Shown: positions 33,312 through 44,461 of the stretch, piece after piece
Layout: every line of letters begins with the position of its first letter
Numbering within the stretch: position 1 is the stretch's first letter
Assembly: GCA_033220425.1 (NCBI GenBank)
Contig: CM065646.1
Coordinates: forward strand, 4,595,501 to 4,659,500
Direction: 5' to 3'
DNA length: 64,000 bases
Source: Lepraria neglecta
Lineage: Eukaryota > Ascomycota > Lecanoromycetes > Lecanorales > Stereocaulaceae
The notes under the pieces: generated by a model
What the model was told of the DNA's origin: nothing
What the model saw: only the letters and a program-made list of their open reading frames with translations
Databases searched by the model: none
Position numbers and translations under genes: made by a program

Positions 33312-36300
33312 ATGCCGTTCAAGTTCAAGGGCCTTTTCGGCTCAAGAGAGTCAAGGTCGCAATCACCACTGCCGACGCCTCCCCCGCCGATACCTGAACG
33401 GTCCGGCGCGTACTCCGCACAAGCCGCCGCACCGCAAGACCTAGCCGTCCAACCATCGCAGGCGACCATCGGTCCGGCATCGACTGCTACAAACACACAA
33501 GCTTCTCCAGCACCAGCACCAGCACCGATCCGAGAAGGCCAGAACTATGGCGCCAAAGTGCTGTACGATGGTGGCATGGAGGCGAGTGTCGATATCGTGT
33601 TCGTGCACGGATTGACGGGCAATGCGTACAACACCTGGCTTCACAAAGACACAAGGGTACACTGGCCAAGCGAACTTCTGAGGCAAGATATCCCGGACGC
33701 ACGCATTTTGAGCTTTGGCTATGATGCAGATATCGTCAACTTCTGGAACCCAGCATCTAACAGTCGACTGAGCAACCATGCTGAGAATATGGTTGGCGAC
33801 CTTGTACGAAAGCGAGAGAGAACGAATACAGAATCCAGAAAGATTCTATTTGTCGCTCATAGTCTCGGTGGACTTGTTACTGAGCAGGCTCTCAGCCATT
33901 CAAGGAATACCGCAGATAAGTTCCTCCACCAGATCGAGCGCTGCACGGCTGGGATAGTCTTCATCGGAGTCCCGCATTGTGGGTCTGATTTAGCATCATG
34001 GGCAAGCTTTGGGACACAAATGGTTAATCTCCTCAAACGCTCAAACTCAGACATCGTAGGAGTATTAGGGCCAGGGTCCGAAATGCTTCGCATGGTGGGA
34101 AATGGATTTCAAAACATCCTCAGACTAAGGAAGGACGAAGGGTCTGAGATCCCAATCACATGCTTCTATGAAGAACTTGGTGTTATAGGGGTTGGGGAGG
34201 TATGAATGTCAATGCATCACACTAGGCGCTGATCCTGATTCGTCTAGATTGTACCTTTACATTCCGCAGAGATTAGGGGCCATAGCTGTTATGGCATTCA
34301 CGCAAATCACATGGTAATCCGGGTGATGCCATCGATTATTCTATTTGCTAACCACCCTAGGATATGACGAAGTTCCCAAATCAAGAAGATCGCGGATACG
34401 ATGCTATTCTAGGTGAACTTCAGCGCTGGAAAAAGTCAGTCTACAGAGCACTGGGGAATGATCGGCAATCAGGTTAGGCTCGAGTCTTGGTTCATATCCC
34501 CTGGTGATTTTACGAAAGACGTCGCTACTAGTTTTAGTGGGCGTTGTCTAGAGCTCTGAATTCCTTCGCCTTGAATGTGTTAGTCAGGTACTTAAAAGCT
34601 GATCTTCTTGTTCTTGTCAGCGGTAGATAAAGTCACGGATCAGCGAGAAAATACGTCGCCCGGCATAAGGACCGAGATAGGTGACCGTAAAAAGCTGACG
34701 TCGGGGGGTACGATGGCCGAGCAGGGCTCGAATCGGTTTGGTGACAGTCATGCTTGGAACAGCCAGGTGGTCCAAGGAAACTTCTATAATGCAGTCATTA
34801 GTCAGTCCTCTCAACGCTAGTCGTGCTCCAAATCTAACCGAGACCCACATTACGGCTATACCAATCAATACAGAGAAAACAAGAGCTGATACGGGAGTCC
34901 AGATCCGACGGCTGCTGCCCAGATCCCTCCAAGCACCTATGAGGGTCACTATGCCCACTCGTCGCTCCGACCGGTCCCTAACTACGTCCCGCGACCGCGA
35001 TTGCACCAAAAGATCAAAGAACAGTTACATGACCTCCAGGATGACGGGGTGGAGGACGTGCGGATCCTGGTGGTGTGGGGGCTCGGTGGAGCGGGCAAGT
35101 CGCAACTGGTGCTCAACTACATCCGCGAGTATCGAAAAGACTACTCGGCAGTCTTCTGGATTGAAAGTGGATCCAAGGAGTCGATCGAGCGTGACTACAT
35201 CCAGATCTACCGGCTGCTATATGGACGCCCCCTCGGCGCGGGCCAAGAGATGGTAAAGGTCGAAGATGCGGTGCCTGCGGTCAAGCGCTGGTTCTACGGT
35301 CGTGAGGGGCGATGGCTGGTGGTTCTGGATAGTGCAGACGCTATCGACAACGATCGAGACAAATCCTATATCGACCTGGAATATTTCCTGCCCGACGCGC
35401 CCGGATTGCACGTTGTTATTACTTCACGGAGCTCGACGGCTAAGGGAATGACAACGCTGGACGCGGTGGGAGTGGCGGAGATGGAGCCCTCGGAAGCAAC
35501 AGAGCTGTTCCAGCGGTACGCGAAGATGACGGAGAAAGGCCAAGACATCGCGACGGAAGTGGCTCAAATCGTTAAAGAGCTGGGATACTTAGCCTTGGCA
35601 ATCATCCTGGCAGGTTCATACATATCGGTGACGCCTCGCTTGTCGTCTGATATTCGCAGATATCTCCCTGAGTACCAGCAGCGGCGGAAAGAGCTGCTCG
35701 GTCAGCCGGCTAAGCGGTATATACACCAATACGGGGAAAGCGTTCTGAGTACATGGGAAGTATCGTTCGAGGCGATTAAAGATCACAATCCGACGGCGGC
35801 CCGCTTACTTGGTCTGTTGGCGTTTATAAACTTTGAGGATATCTTTCTGGGTCTCTTCGATAGGGATAGGGCTGGTGTCCTCGCGAGCGCTCCCACTCGT
35901 GTTACGGACCCATCAGAGGCTACGACATCGCCTGATAAGACGTGGCCGATATTCCTCTTCTGCGGACAGAAATGGACAGCGTACGACCTGGAGTCGGCGT
36001 TCGGGACGCTTCAAAATTATTCGCTGATTCAGTGGAAATCGGATCAGGGGAGCTATGCAATGCACAAGCTTGTACATGCGTGGGGGCAAGATCGACTGGA
36101 GGCAGACAGGCAACGGCAGCTGAGCAGTCTCGCCCTCGAGCTTATGGCGGATGCCACCGCCCAGGATGAGATCGACCCTAGCTATCAACTCCGGTTGGTG
36201 CCGCATGTGATGGCTAGCTTTGGTATGTTTTCTCCCCTGTATGAATCACAGAACGAGCTTGCGATGGATCGACTCGCCATGATCGATGGGATGGAAGGCT

Positions 36301-38159
36301 TCCTGTTCAGGATAGGGCGGTGGTCTGAGGCGTATAAGATACAAGTGTTTCATTTCAGAAAAGCAGAGAAGATGCTGGGCAAGGAGCATCCATCTACGCT
36401 GTCCAGCATGAACAATCTGGCCGAGGTGTTGAGCAGTCAAGGCAATTACGAAGAGGCCGAGCGGATCCATCGACAAGCATTGGCGTTGAGGGAAAGGGTG
36501 CTAGGCAAGGAGCATCCTGATACGCTGGGAAGCATGAACAATCTGGCCGAGGTGTTGAGCAGTCAAGGCAATTACAAAGAGGCCGAGCGGATCCATCGAC
36601 ATACGTTGGCGTTAAGGGAAAGTGTGCTGGGCAAGGAGCATCCTGATACGCTGGAGAGTATGAACGATCTGGCCGAGGTGTTGAGCAATCAAGGCAATTA
36701 CAAAGATGCCGAGCGGATCCATCGACAAGCGTTGGCGTTAAGGGAAAGGGTGCTAGGCAAGGAGCATCCAGCTACGCTGACCAGCATGAACAATCTGGCA
36801 TGGGTGTTAACCAGCCAAGGCAATTACGAAGAGGCCGAGCGGATCCATCGACAAGAATTGGCGTTGTGTGAGACGGTGCTGGGCAAGGAGCATCCTGATA
36901 CGCTGGAGAGCATGAACAATCTGGCATTGGTGTTAAGCAGCCAAGGCAATTACGAAGAGGCCGAGCGGATCCATCGACAAACGTTGGCGTTGATGGAAAG
37001 GGTGCTAGGCAAGGAGCATCCAAATACGCTGACCAGCATGAACAATCTGGCATGGGTGTTAAGCAGCCAAGGCAATTACGAAGAGGCCGAGCGGATCCAT
37101 CGACAAGCGTTGGCGTTAAGGGAAAGGGTGCTAAGCAAGGAGCATCCTGATACGCTGGGGAGCATGAGCAATCTGGCATTGGTGTTAAGCAGCCAAGGCA
37201 ATTACGAAGAGGCCGAGCGGATCCATCGACAAACGTTGGCGTTGATGGAAAGGGTACTAGGCAAGGAGCATCCAAATACGCTGACCAGTATGAGCAATCT
37301 GGCATCGGTGTTGAGCAGTCAAGGCAATTACGAAGCCGAGCGGATCCATCGACAAGCGTTGGCGTTAAGGGAAAGGGTGCTAAGCAAGGAGCATCCTGAT
37401 ACGCTGACCAGTATGAACAATCTGGCATTAGTATTAAGCAGTCAAGGCAATTACGAAGAGGCCGAGCGGATCCATCGACAAACGTTGGCGTTGATGGAAA
37501 GGGTACTAGGCAAGGAGCATCCAACTACGCTGACCAGTATGAGCAATCTGGCATGGGTGTTGAGCAGTCAAGGCAATTACAAAGAGGCCGAGCGGATCCA
37601 TCGACAAGCGTTGGCGTTAAGGGAAAGGGTGCTAGGCAAGGAGCATCCTGATACGCTGACCAGTATGAACAATCTGGCATTAGTATTAAGCAGTCAAAGC
37701 AATTACGAAGAGGCCGAGCGGATCCATCGACAAACGTTGGCGTTGATGGAAAGGGTACTAGGCAAGGAGCATCCAACTACGCTGACCAGTATGAGCAATC
37801 TGGCATCGGTGTTGAGCAGTCAAGGCAATTATAAAGAGGCCGAGGAGATACATCGACAAGCGTTAGCGTTAAGGGAAAGTGTACTAGGCAAGGAGCATCC
37901 ATCTACGCTGACCAGCATGAACAATCTGGCATGGGTGTTGAGCAGTCAAGGCAATTAGGAAGAGGCCGAGCGGATCCATCGACAAGCGTTGGCGTTGATG
38001 GAAAGGGTGCTAGGCAAGGAGCATCCAACTACGCTGACCAGTATGAACAATCTGGCATCGGTGTTGAGCAGTCAAGGCAGTTACGAAGAGGCCGAGCGGG
38101 TAGTTCGACAAGCGTTGGCGCTGAAGGAGAGGGTGGTCAGGACTGACGAGTGGGAGTAG
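33312..38159 (+). CDS. NLR: alpha/beta-hydrolase (SesB-like) - NB-ARC - TPR
   Basis: A fungal NOD-like receptor, likely a cytoplasmic non-self sensor of the incompatibility type. Exons are 33312-34199, 34248-34313, 34361-34472, 34621-34800 and from 34903, all in frame. Residues about 85-355 form an alpha/beta hydrolase with VDIVFVHGLTGNAYNTW, the nucleophile elbow VAHSLGGL and GIHANHMDMTKF. A linker contains NSQVVQGNFYNAVI. NB-ARC begins at about 450 with P-loop GLGGAGKS (about 475), WLVVLDSADA (about 552) and VITSRSS. From about 917 there are 42-residue kinesin-light-chain-type TPRs. A TAG at 37956-37958, where other units have TAC (Tyr), ends the protein at 1433 residues; the same frame continues for two more TPRs to a second TAG at 38157-38159. 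The truncated form keeps 12 full repeats and could work. Confidence 0.85.
36405..38159 (+). repeat. 126-bp TPR-coding tandem array, about 14 units
   Basis: Each unit encodes a 42-residue TPR of the form SMNNLAxVLSSQGNYEEAER. Units are nearly identical at DNA level. From the fifth on they alternate between QTLALMERVLGKEHP and QALALRERVL types, a 252-bp higher-order period. The eighth unit lacks one codon (41 residues). Confidence 0.9.
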
Positions 38160-38790
38160 AGCTTTAACAGCACAGCATCAAGCCAAAGCCGGCACCCCGG
38201 GGAGCTGGCCGTAGTCTATATGCGCTGGCAGCATCCAGCATAAACACTACATTTAAATCTTTCGCGAGGCGACTATGTACAAAATGCATGAATTTGTAGA
38301 GGACGTGCTTGATGATCTTGCAATCAGGTAATCAATATACAATAATGACCCTTCAGAACGCGGCCCAAGTCGAGGCCTCTTGCACATTTGTGACCTCTGC
38401 ATACTGCAAGACTGATTGGTACTATCATTGCCATGCTTTTCCGACGAAGGACACCGAGAGTGTGCGCAGTCTTAAGCAACTCTTGAAACAGCCATCGTTG
38501 CCTTTCTCATGGCAACCGTGGGGTTTGTCCGATGACTCAGGTCCGTTCCCTCACTGGCCGATGTTTACGCGGGCAAAACACCAGGTTCATATACCTATTT
38601 TATGTATCTGACAAGAATTCATCACAAAAAATGAAGCCGACGGTTCTTGGAAGCGTCTATGGCTCACCAGTGGGGGAATTCCTTATTTTCCTCTGCCTGC
38701 ACTATGGCAAATACCACGCAAATCGATATTTTCTGTGGCGGTTTGATAGGAGTGAGGCCAGCCATCACAACAACAATTACTGGCTGGAAT
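38160..38790. other. no supported gene
   Basis: Short plus ORFs at 38309-38611 and 38532-38810 have no recognised similarity. This spacer follows the NLR terminator codon. Confidence 0.4.
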
Positions 38791-38931
38791 GGCAAGCGCC
38801 GCTGCTTTAGGGCACGTAATAGTAATAGAGAGATTGCTCCGACAAAAGGCCGATGTCAATGCTAGCAGAACGGCGGCTGGAGGTGGTCACCTAGCTGTGG
38901 TCGAAAGGCTGCGCGTTGCAGGTGCTACATA
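38791..38931 (+). pseudogene. ankyrin-repeat relic
   Basis: The frame reads ASAAALGHVIVIERLLRQKA, then DVNASRTAAGGGHLAVVERL, RVAGAT and a stop: about one and a half ankyrin repeats with the typical GGGHLxVVERLL and ADVNA signatures. There is no open frame upstream, so this is the tail of a lost ankyrin or NLR gene. It ends against the methyltransferase relic on the other strand. Confidence 0.6.
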
Positions 38932-39748
38932 GTCGCTGGAATAATTTTGATACCCCGCTCTTTCATCTTCTTATTCTGCTTCGCCGCCTGCTTAATTACC
39001 TTCTTCCGGGCATTACCTGTCAGCGACTCGTCAATTGCATACTTCGTGTGTTGTATATTGACAGTGACCCGAGCAACCGGAGCGAGCTCGAATATAGTGA
39101 TAACAGCAGCGATGTCGGCAGTGCATCTGAAACCTTGCTTACGGTAGAATTCCATAGCATCGCTAGTATAGCGTTGACCGAACCAGTGATACTGCTGAGC
39201 CGAGAGATTATCGGGGACGGTGTTGGCTTTGCATTTCTCAACCCAGTCCCATACTGTAGAGGCGCCATTCTCGAGTCGCCCGTGGAGTGGGAGCTGCTCG
39301 GGCATGTCATTGACAATAACGAGTCCAGCTGCAGCAGCGAGCTCTCTCGCATAGCGACGACACTCTTCCCAAGTCTGAGGTTCTGTGATAATGCGGCAGG
39401 TCTGGTAAGGAGTGGTACCGATCATTAGAGACCCGACGCAGCGTCGTGGATGTGGTATGTCCAACATGGGCCTCCCCCCTGGACTAAGTAAGGCCGCCCA
39501 CCGTCGGAGCTGCTCTTCTCGAAGACTGACCCCATGCTAATATAATCGTACGCCGCGATGAGATCTATGCTGCAGAGCTGATTGAGGCGTTCGTGTCGAT
39601 GTTCGGTATTAGCATCTTCGGTGCTACTCTGGGCGATACTTGCATTGATGAACGCCAAATTAACGCTTGATGGATCACGTTTATCTGGCCTAGTGAGGTG
39701 GGTTACAGCTGACTGAGATGCCATGATGAGGATGATTGAACAGATCAA
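38925..39748 (-). pseudogene. SAM-dependent methyltransferase, frame-shifted
   Basis: The upstream frame from about 39721 (MASQSAVTHLTRPDKRDPSS) runs to IDLIAAYDYISM at about 39535. After a one-base change it continues GVSLREEQLRRWAALLSPGG, PMLDIPHPRRCVG, TWEECRRYARELAAAAGLVI and WFGQRYTSDAMEFYRKQGF, ending in a very basic tail (RKKVIKQAAKQNKKMKERGI) at 38925. LLSPGG and LDIPHPRR are class I methyltransferase strands 4-5. Glycine-rich motif I is not seen. It is closely related to 26333-26930. The frame change could be an unrecognised intron, but no good donor-acceptor pair was found. Confidence 0.55.
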
Positions 39749-40700
39749 GCTTTAAGTATCTAAGGTTCAAAAATTGATAAGGAATTAGAGTCCACTAATC
39801 TGAAGTTTAAGATCAATGTGGAATTGAAGTCTAATGATGATAGAGAAGATCGAGGAGAGATTGTAAGTGATGTAGATAGATAAGGAGAGAACCAGAAGGA
39901 TAGCGTCAGTAAGAGTGCGCAAGGGTAATTGTATAGAAGGGATAGTCTATGGAAGACAGTCGGAGGAAGGTAGAGATAGAAATCAGGGAAGCGAAAAAGT
40001 AGCAGTGAATGATAGCCGCCGAGGCGGGGCATTAGAGGGAGCGACGCCCCCCCTTCTTTCCTCCTCTGTTCTTCCTCTCTTCGAAGGAAGATTATATCTC
40101 TTATCTCTATCTACTACGCTTATTCTCGATTATTCTATTTACTCCCTATAACTATAGGCCGCTAAGAGGTGATATGAATCTCACGCCCTCAATATATGCA
40201 AACAGTAACTCCGTGATACTATAATAAGGACCTAGTAGTCTAGCTACAGAGGCATACGGGCCTCCAGCTTGGGTTACCCCCTACGTAGTATTCACGGTGG
40301 GAAATTATCCTTTAAGTTCCTTTTCTAATAATACGTAGATAGGTCTAAATATTAGTTACTTACCGGGTTCGAGTTCGATCTTATAATCCTATAGTTAATA
40401 CTTAGGTAAGGCTTTTACCGTTATCTCTTCCTTAAATAAGTACGCCTACTTATTATACCCCTAAGGGATATTCGAAGGTATATTAGTTCCTTTCTTAACT
40501 CTTACTTATTTACCCCGCTAACCCTTACTAGTATTGGGATTCATAACACTCCCTAGACTTCGCGAACATTCACCGCCCATTTCGGACTTGAATTGAAGGT
40601 CTATGAAACCCATCTAGGAAATGAGGAAAATGTCTATATAACAAGACATTCGCCTAACCAATTAGGACGGCCTCGCATCCACCATCTATCAATTCCTGAG
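39749..40700. other. AT-rich, low-complexity region
   Basis: Strongly AT-rich with TATC/CTAT runs (about 40080-40140) and TA-rich text to 40560, suggestive of a decayed repeat altered by C-to-T mutation. It contains the ATTCACGGTGGGAAATT motif at about 40290. No gene is supported. Confidence 0.5.
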
Positions 40701-41883
40701 ATGGCGACACCGAAGACCGTTGATATCCAGACGGTCCGGATAACGGCACTGAAAGGTCGTGTTGATCTGAATTCTCAAGACGCCCAGACCTCATTACGAG
40801 AAGGCGCCGAAATAGAGACCGTTCAGACGTCCGCCTGCGTCATCACGATTCTCATTGGCACAAATTTTCGATATGAACTCTGCTTCCCCACCCCCGTGAT
40901 GAGATCGCGCAGCAAACTTCGGCTTGCGAGGAAATCATCATATGTCGAGATCGTGGCTCCTGTTATGGAGCAAGACTCGCTCGAGCACTTCATGTATCCG
41001 TCCTTCATCGATGAATCCCACCCTGTAAGTTGGAACATGCCTCGACTAATCCTCAATCGCCTTCCTATACTGGACACAACTAAAACGCGAAACCTGCAAT
41101 GGCTAATCACCCATACGTCCCTGATGTTCTCGACACGCGAACGTACTCTCAGGCAGACATCTATGAACATCGCTGGTGGGATCCACAGCAATGCCAGATT
41201 GAACTACAAGAAATCCCTGTTCTCGATGTTCATGAGCTTCAGTGGCCTCCAGGGAACGAAGTCGAAGGTCTTCGGGTTCAGTGATGCAACCCGAGGCGGG
41301 GTGAGTATACTCATCCTGGGATCTCGACTGAGGCTAGACCTGGCGAATCACACCGTAGTCCTGGATGCGGCCGTTCTGCTATTGACACCTCGGCTGATTC
41401 CACGGATTCGTGCATTCCTTGAAGCGATATCGGCCACGGGAGTCCGCGTCATTAATATGAACGACGACGAAATGAGGTTGTGGAAGCAAACAATCTCGGC
41501 GTGTGTTGAACGCTGTCGAGATTGGAGCCATACTTCATCTTGCGAGTATCTCATAAGCTCGTGTATACCTATTTCCTTCGAAAGTCATAAGGATTTCCCA
41601 TGCTCATGTGGGAAAGGCAGATTCCCTACCGGATATATGGCCGAAATCCCAAGGTGGGAAATGATTTCCAAATACTCGCTTCGAATCGCTCTTTCGCCAT
41701 CATTTCCCGTGCCATATGTGGAGGGCGTCTGTGAGGCCGACGATATAACGCTGAGGAGCAGTGATGTCAGTGCGTGCGATGCTTGTGGCAAAGACAAGAC
41801 AAGCGGCGGAACGGCCCTTCTGAAGTGCGCGCGTTGCCAGACGACTAAGTATTGCTCTATTAAATGCCAGCGTGCACAATGAG
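40701..41883 (+). CDS. MYND zinc-finger protein
   Basis: An uninterrupted frame of 393 residues from MATPKTVDIQTVRITALKGR. The body (residues 1-345) is not recognised. It includes a small Cys-rich piece (DFPCSCGKGRF). The C-terminus is a MYND finger: CDACGK, LLKCARC and YCSIKCQRAQ. The stop at 41881-41883 falls before the last His and Cys. WNNHWKC, which would complete the finger, lies about 30 bases downstream, so either a very short intron is spliced or the 3' end is damaged; a GTGCAC...GTAG intron of 34 bases keeps frame but is shorter than the others here. MYND domains bind proline-rich partners. The start could be 40593 if the earlier ATG is used. Confidence 0.7.
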
Positions 41884-42080
41884 TCGCTTCGCAGAGTTGA
41901 TGTAGTTGCGTGGAATAACCATTGGAAGTGTAATGGATAATGATGCTGCTTGTTCAGGCGCAGAGGCACAACCCTTCGTCGCATAGCTGCGAAAACTCCA
42001 AGGAATCGCTATACGAAAAGACCAAATTGATTATCAAAGATGTCTCCACCAGTACAATGATCTCCTAGCTCTCGGCTTCA

Positions 42081-43235
42081 TCAAACCATTTGTAGATTGC
42101 GACATGCGCGAGGTACCAGTATTGCGAGAAATATCCCAAGCGCACACGCAGTGTCCAAATCTCCATTCATATACTTCCAAGCAGCAAGACCTGCTCCGAT
42201 CATTACACCGATGAGATCACCTTTAGGTGGTATACTAATTGTATGCCAGCCGAGCTCGATATTCAGCCCGCGGTAGCAACGAGTATCTTGAAGAGCCTCT
42301 TTCGGAGATTGAGGAATTCGTAAAGATCTGTTGGCGTTAGTGTATTTGCGTACAGTGCACCCGACGAGGCTCAAGCTTACCGCCCATTGTAGATACAGCT
42401 TTCCTGGGCTAGACCCTTTAAAGAGCTTCCCTCAGCCGCCGTCAGCGGGGCTTTGAAGTTTTCTGTCAAGAAGCCCAAGGACTTTAGGCCTTTCAATCGT
42501 AGCTTTGCACTCTCAGCTTGCTTGACGAAGCATGGGTCGTTAGCGAAATCCATCATTTTCAGACATTCCTCAGTATGGCAGTTCGTTTCCGGGTCACAGA
42601 AGTCGTTCGTCAAGTAATCCTGAGAGCTCTTTGCAAGATCGATCTGGGAATTGGCTTCTTCCTCGATCTTCTTATAATCCAAGTGCTCTAGAAGAATACC
42701 GTATCGATCTTCTCGTAGAGAGCGGATTTGGAACTTAGAGAAAATGTTCAGCAGAGCTCGTATAGAGTCACTAGGATATTAGGACCTTGACTTCTTCGAC
42801 CTTGACGATACCGTAGAAGGGTATATATCTGTGCCAAGGTCCCACCTGAGCCCAAAAGGCTCGATTCAACTTCTGGCAGATCACAACATCGCAATTCTCA
42901 CAGGTACAAGGTTTTTCGGGCTTGGACCCATGGCGGCGAGCCAGAGGGGCCGCAGCATGGACCTTAACCTGGATGGCCCAGCGCGTCAAGTCATGGTCCC
43001 CTCCACAGATGAAAACGACCTGTCCTTTCTTTTGTTGTGATTCTGATGGTCGCGTGGTAGCTGCAGACTGTGGCTGGGACCTTTTTACGCCAGCGTTCGA
43101 TTTGATGACGGCCGTGAAGGGCTCGCGAGTAGATTGTGTTCGTTCGGGTCGGACCATAACCCTCTCGGGCACTTGAAGTCCCTGGCCTTGCCCCTCGAGG
43201 TCAGGTTCGAGCTGATTTTGTGGAGCTGAATACAT
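42081..43235 (-). CDS. hypothetical protein, spliced, family not recognised
   Basis: The first frame (43235-42771) has a basic Gln/Ser/Arg-rich N-terminus, then VVFICGGDHDLTRWAIQVKV, a CTCENCDVVIC cysteine cluster and WAQVGPWHRYIPFYGIVKVE. A second frame (about 42765-42381) continues SIRALLNIFSKFQIRSLRED, CDPETNCHTEECLKMMD and GLKSLGFLTENFK. Intron 42380-42328 (GTAAGC donor, CTAACG branch point) joins it in frame to SLRIPQSPKEALQD and a hydrophobic tail (IGVMIGAGLAAWKY, GIFLAILVP) ending at 42081. The change between the first two frames near 42770 has no clear intron, so the gene may be broken there. The C-terminal part could be a membrane anchor. Confidence 0.45.
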
Positions 43236-44461
43236 TGCGAAGTACAGTGTAAATCTTGGTGACTGTGCAGAGGTGAAGAAGACAGCCAGGCGCGACCGTT
43301 CAACAATTTAATACATTAGGCAGCCAAAGAGCTCCTCAGCTGAGGGTCAGGCCGAGAGCATTGTAAGGCTGAGGCTGAGAGTGAGGATGGCGGTAAGGCT
43401 GAGGGTGTTGGTGGGCTGGGAGTGCGAGTAGTGACCAGTCCAGCAGTAACCAAATCAGCAGCGGCGAGCACGTCAGCCATGACCAACGACCGACATGTTA
43501 TCGGACAATGAAGATCAAAGTCTCGCCTCGCAGAACGGTCTCGGTCTGGCCGTCGAAGCAAGATCAGGCGAGGATCGTCCCCTTACAGAGCTTATTACAG
43601 TTGCACTATCGAGTTCTGTCATAAGCGGCGATCGCGAGACGTTCTTATGGAGCGTAATGGGCGGCCGGAGCGAGAAATTGAGGGGTGAAGGACAGTGAGA
43701 AAGCAAGAGTAAGCCTGACTCGCACCCACGAAGATCCTACCAGTATGAGTCGTGTCATATCAAAGCTTGATGCCTCGCGGGCTTGGAATACTCGTTTCTG
43801 TCACATGGAAAATGGAGACCAGAAGAAATAGCCCCCGTATCCGTTGCCTATCAACTTTGCTGTCCCAAGCCCACGCGTCTCTCTGTTAAGTAAGTATGGC
43901 AGGCGTGGTAATCGGAGAAGTACCTATAGCTGATAACACGAAGGTCGCTCGTCCATTGAGTGACCTGTCTGCCTCCAGATACAAGCGAATTTTACTTCCA
44001 AAGGCACAACTCTCCGTTTCGATGGACCTTCGAGTCGTTATCGAGGCTAGATGTTCACGGTCAAAGTTGCAACACGTCACCCACCATGCAGGAAGTGATG
44101 CGAACAGTCTATGCTTCGGAAATCGGAGAGTTGTGTCGCACGTTCCCCGGAAGAAAGCCTCACTCGGCTTGGCCAATCGTATCGCACGACTTGGCGTTTG
44201 ATGATAGTGCTAAGCATTGTTATCATATCTGACTACCACTAATAATTCCGATGTACTCGCTTCCCCACTTTTCATACTGTTGATGCAGTTCGAGCGCATG
44301 CGAACCCTTCAACGTGTTTGTTCTTGATTTGGTCTCCTCTCAGCGTTATCCCCTGCATGGCTAAGCACCTCGTTTCAGGGGCTAAGTCTTGGCGCATCAC
44401 AGTCGCAACTTTTATAACAGGAAAAACTCAACGCGCATCTTGCGACATCCTTTCAAACTTA
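43236..44461. other. no supported gene
   Basis: Overlapping short ORFs in several frames (43896-44232 plus, 43316-43706 both strands) have no recognisable motifs. The MITE begins at 44462. Confidence 0.35.

Noticed and set aside
36772-37776. Long minus-strand ORFs (250 and 83 codons) over the NLR repeat array, Cys/Pro-rich and perfectly repetitive
   Set aside because: They are antisense shadows of the 126-bp TPR repeats and start and stop with the array.
36405-38159. CRISPR-like array
   Set aside because: Regular units are coding TPRs without spacers, in a eukaryotic gene.
40370-40390. GGGTTCGAGTTCGATC resembling a tRNA B box
   Set aside because: No A box and no cloverleaf could be drawn around it; the region is AT-rich decayed DNA.
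43886-44260. Overlapping 90-101 residue ORFs on both strands
   Set aside because: No family resemblance, no splice support, and each frame is equally open.
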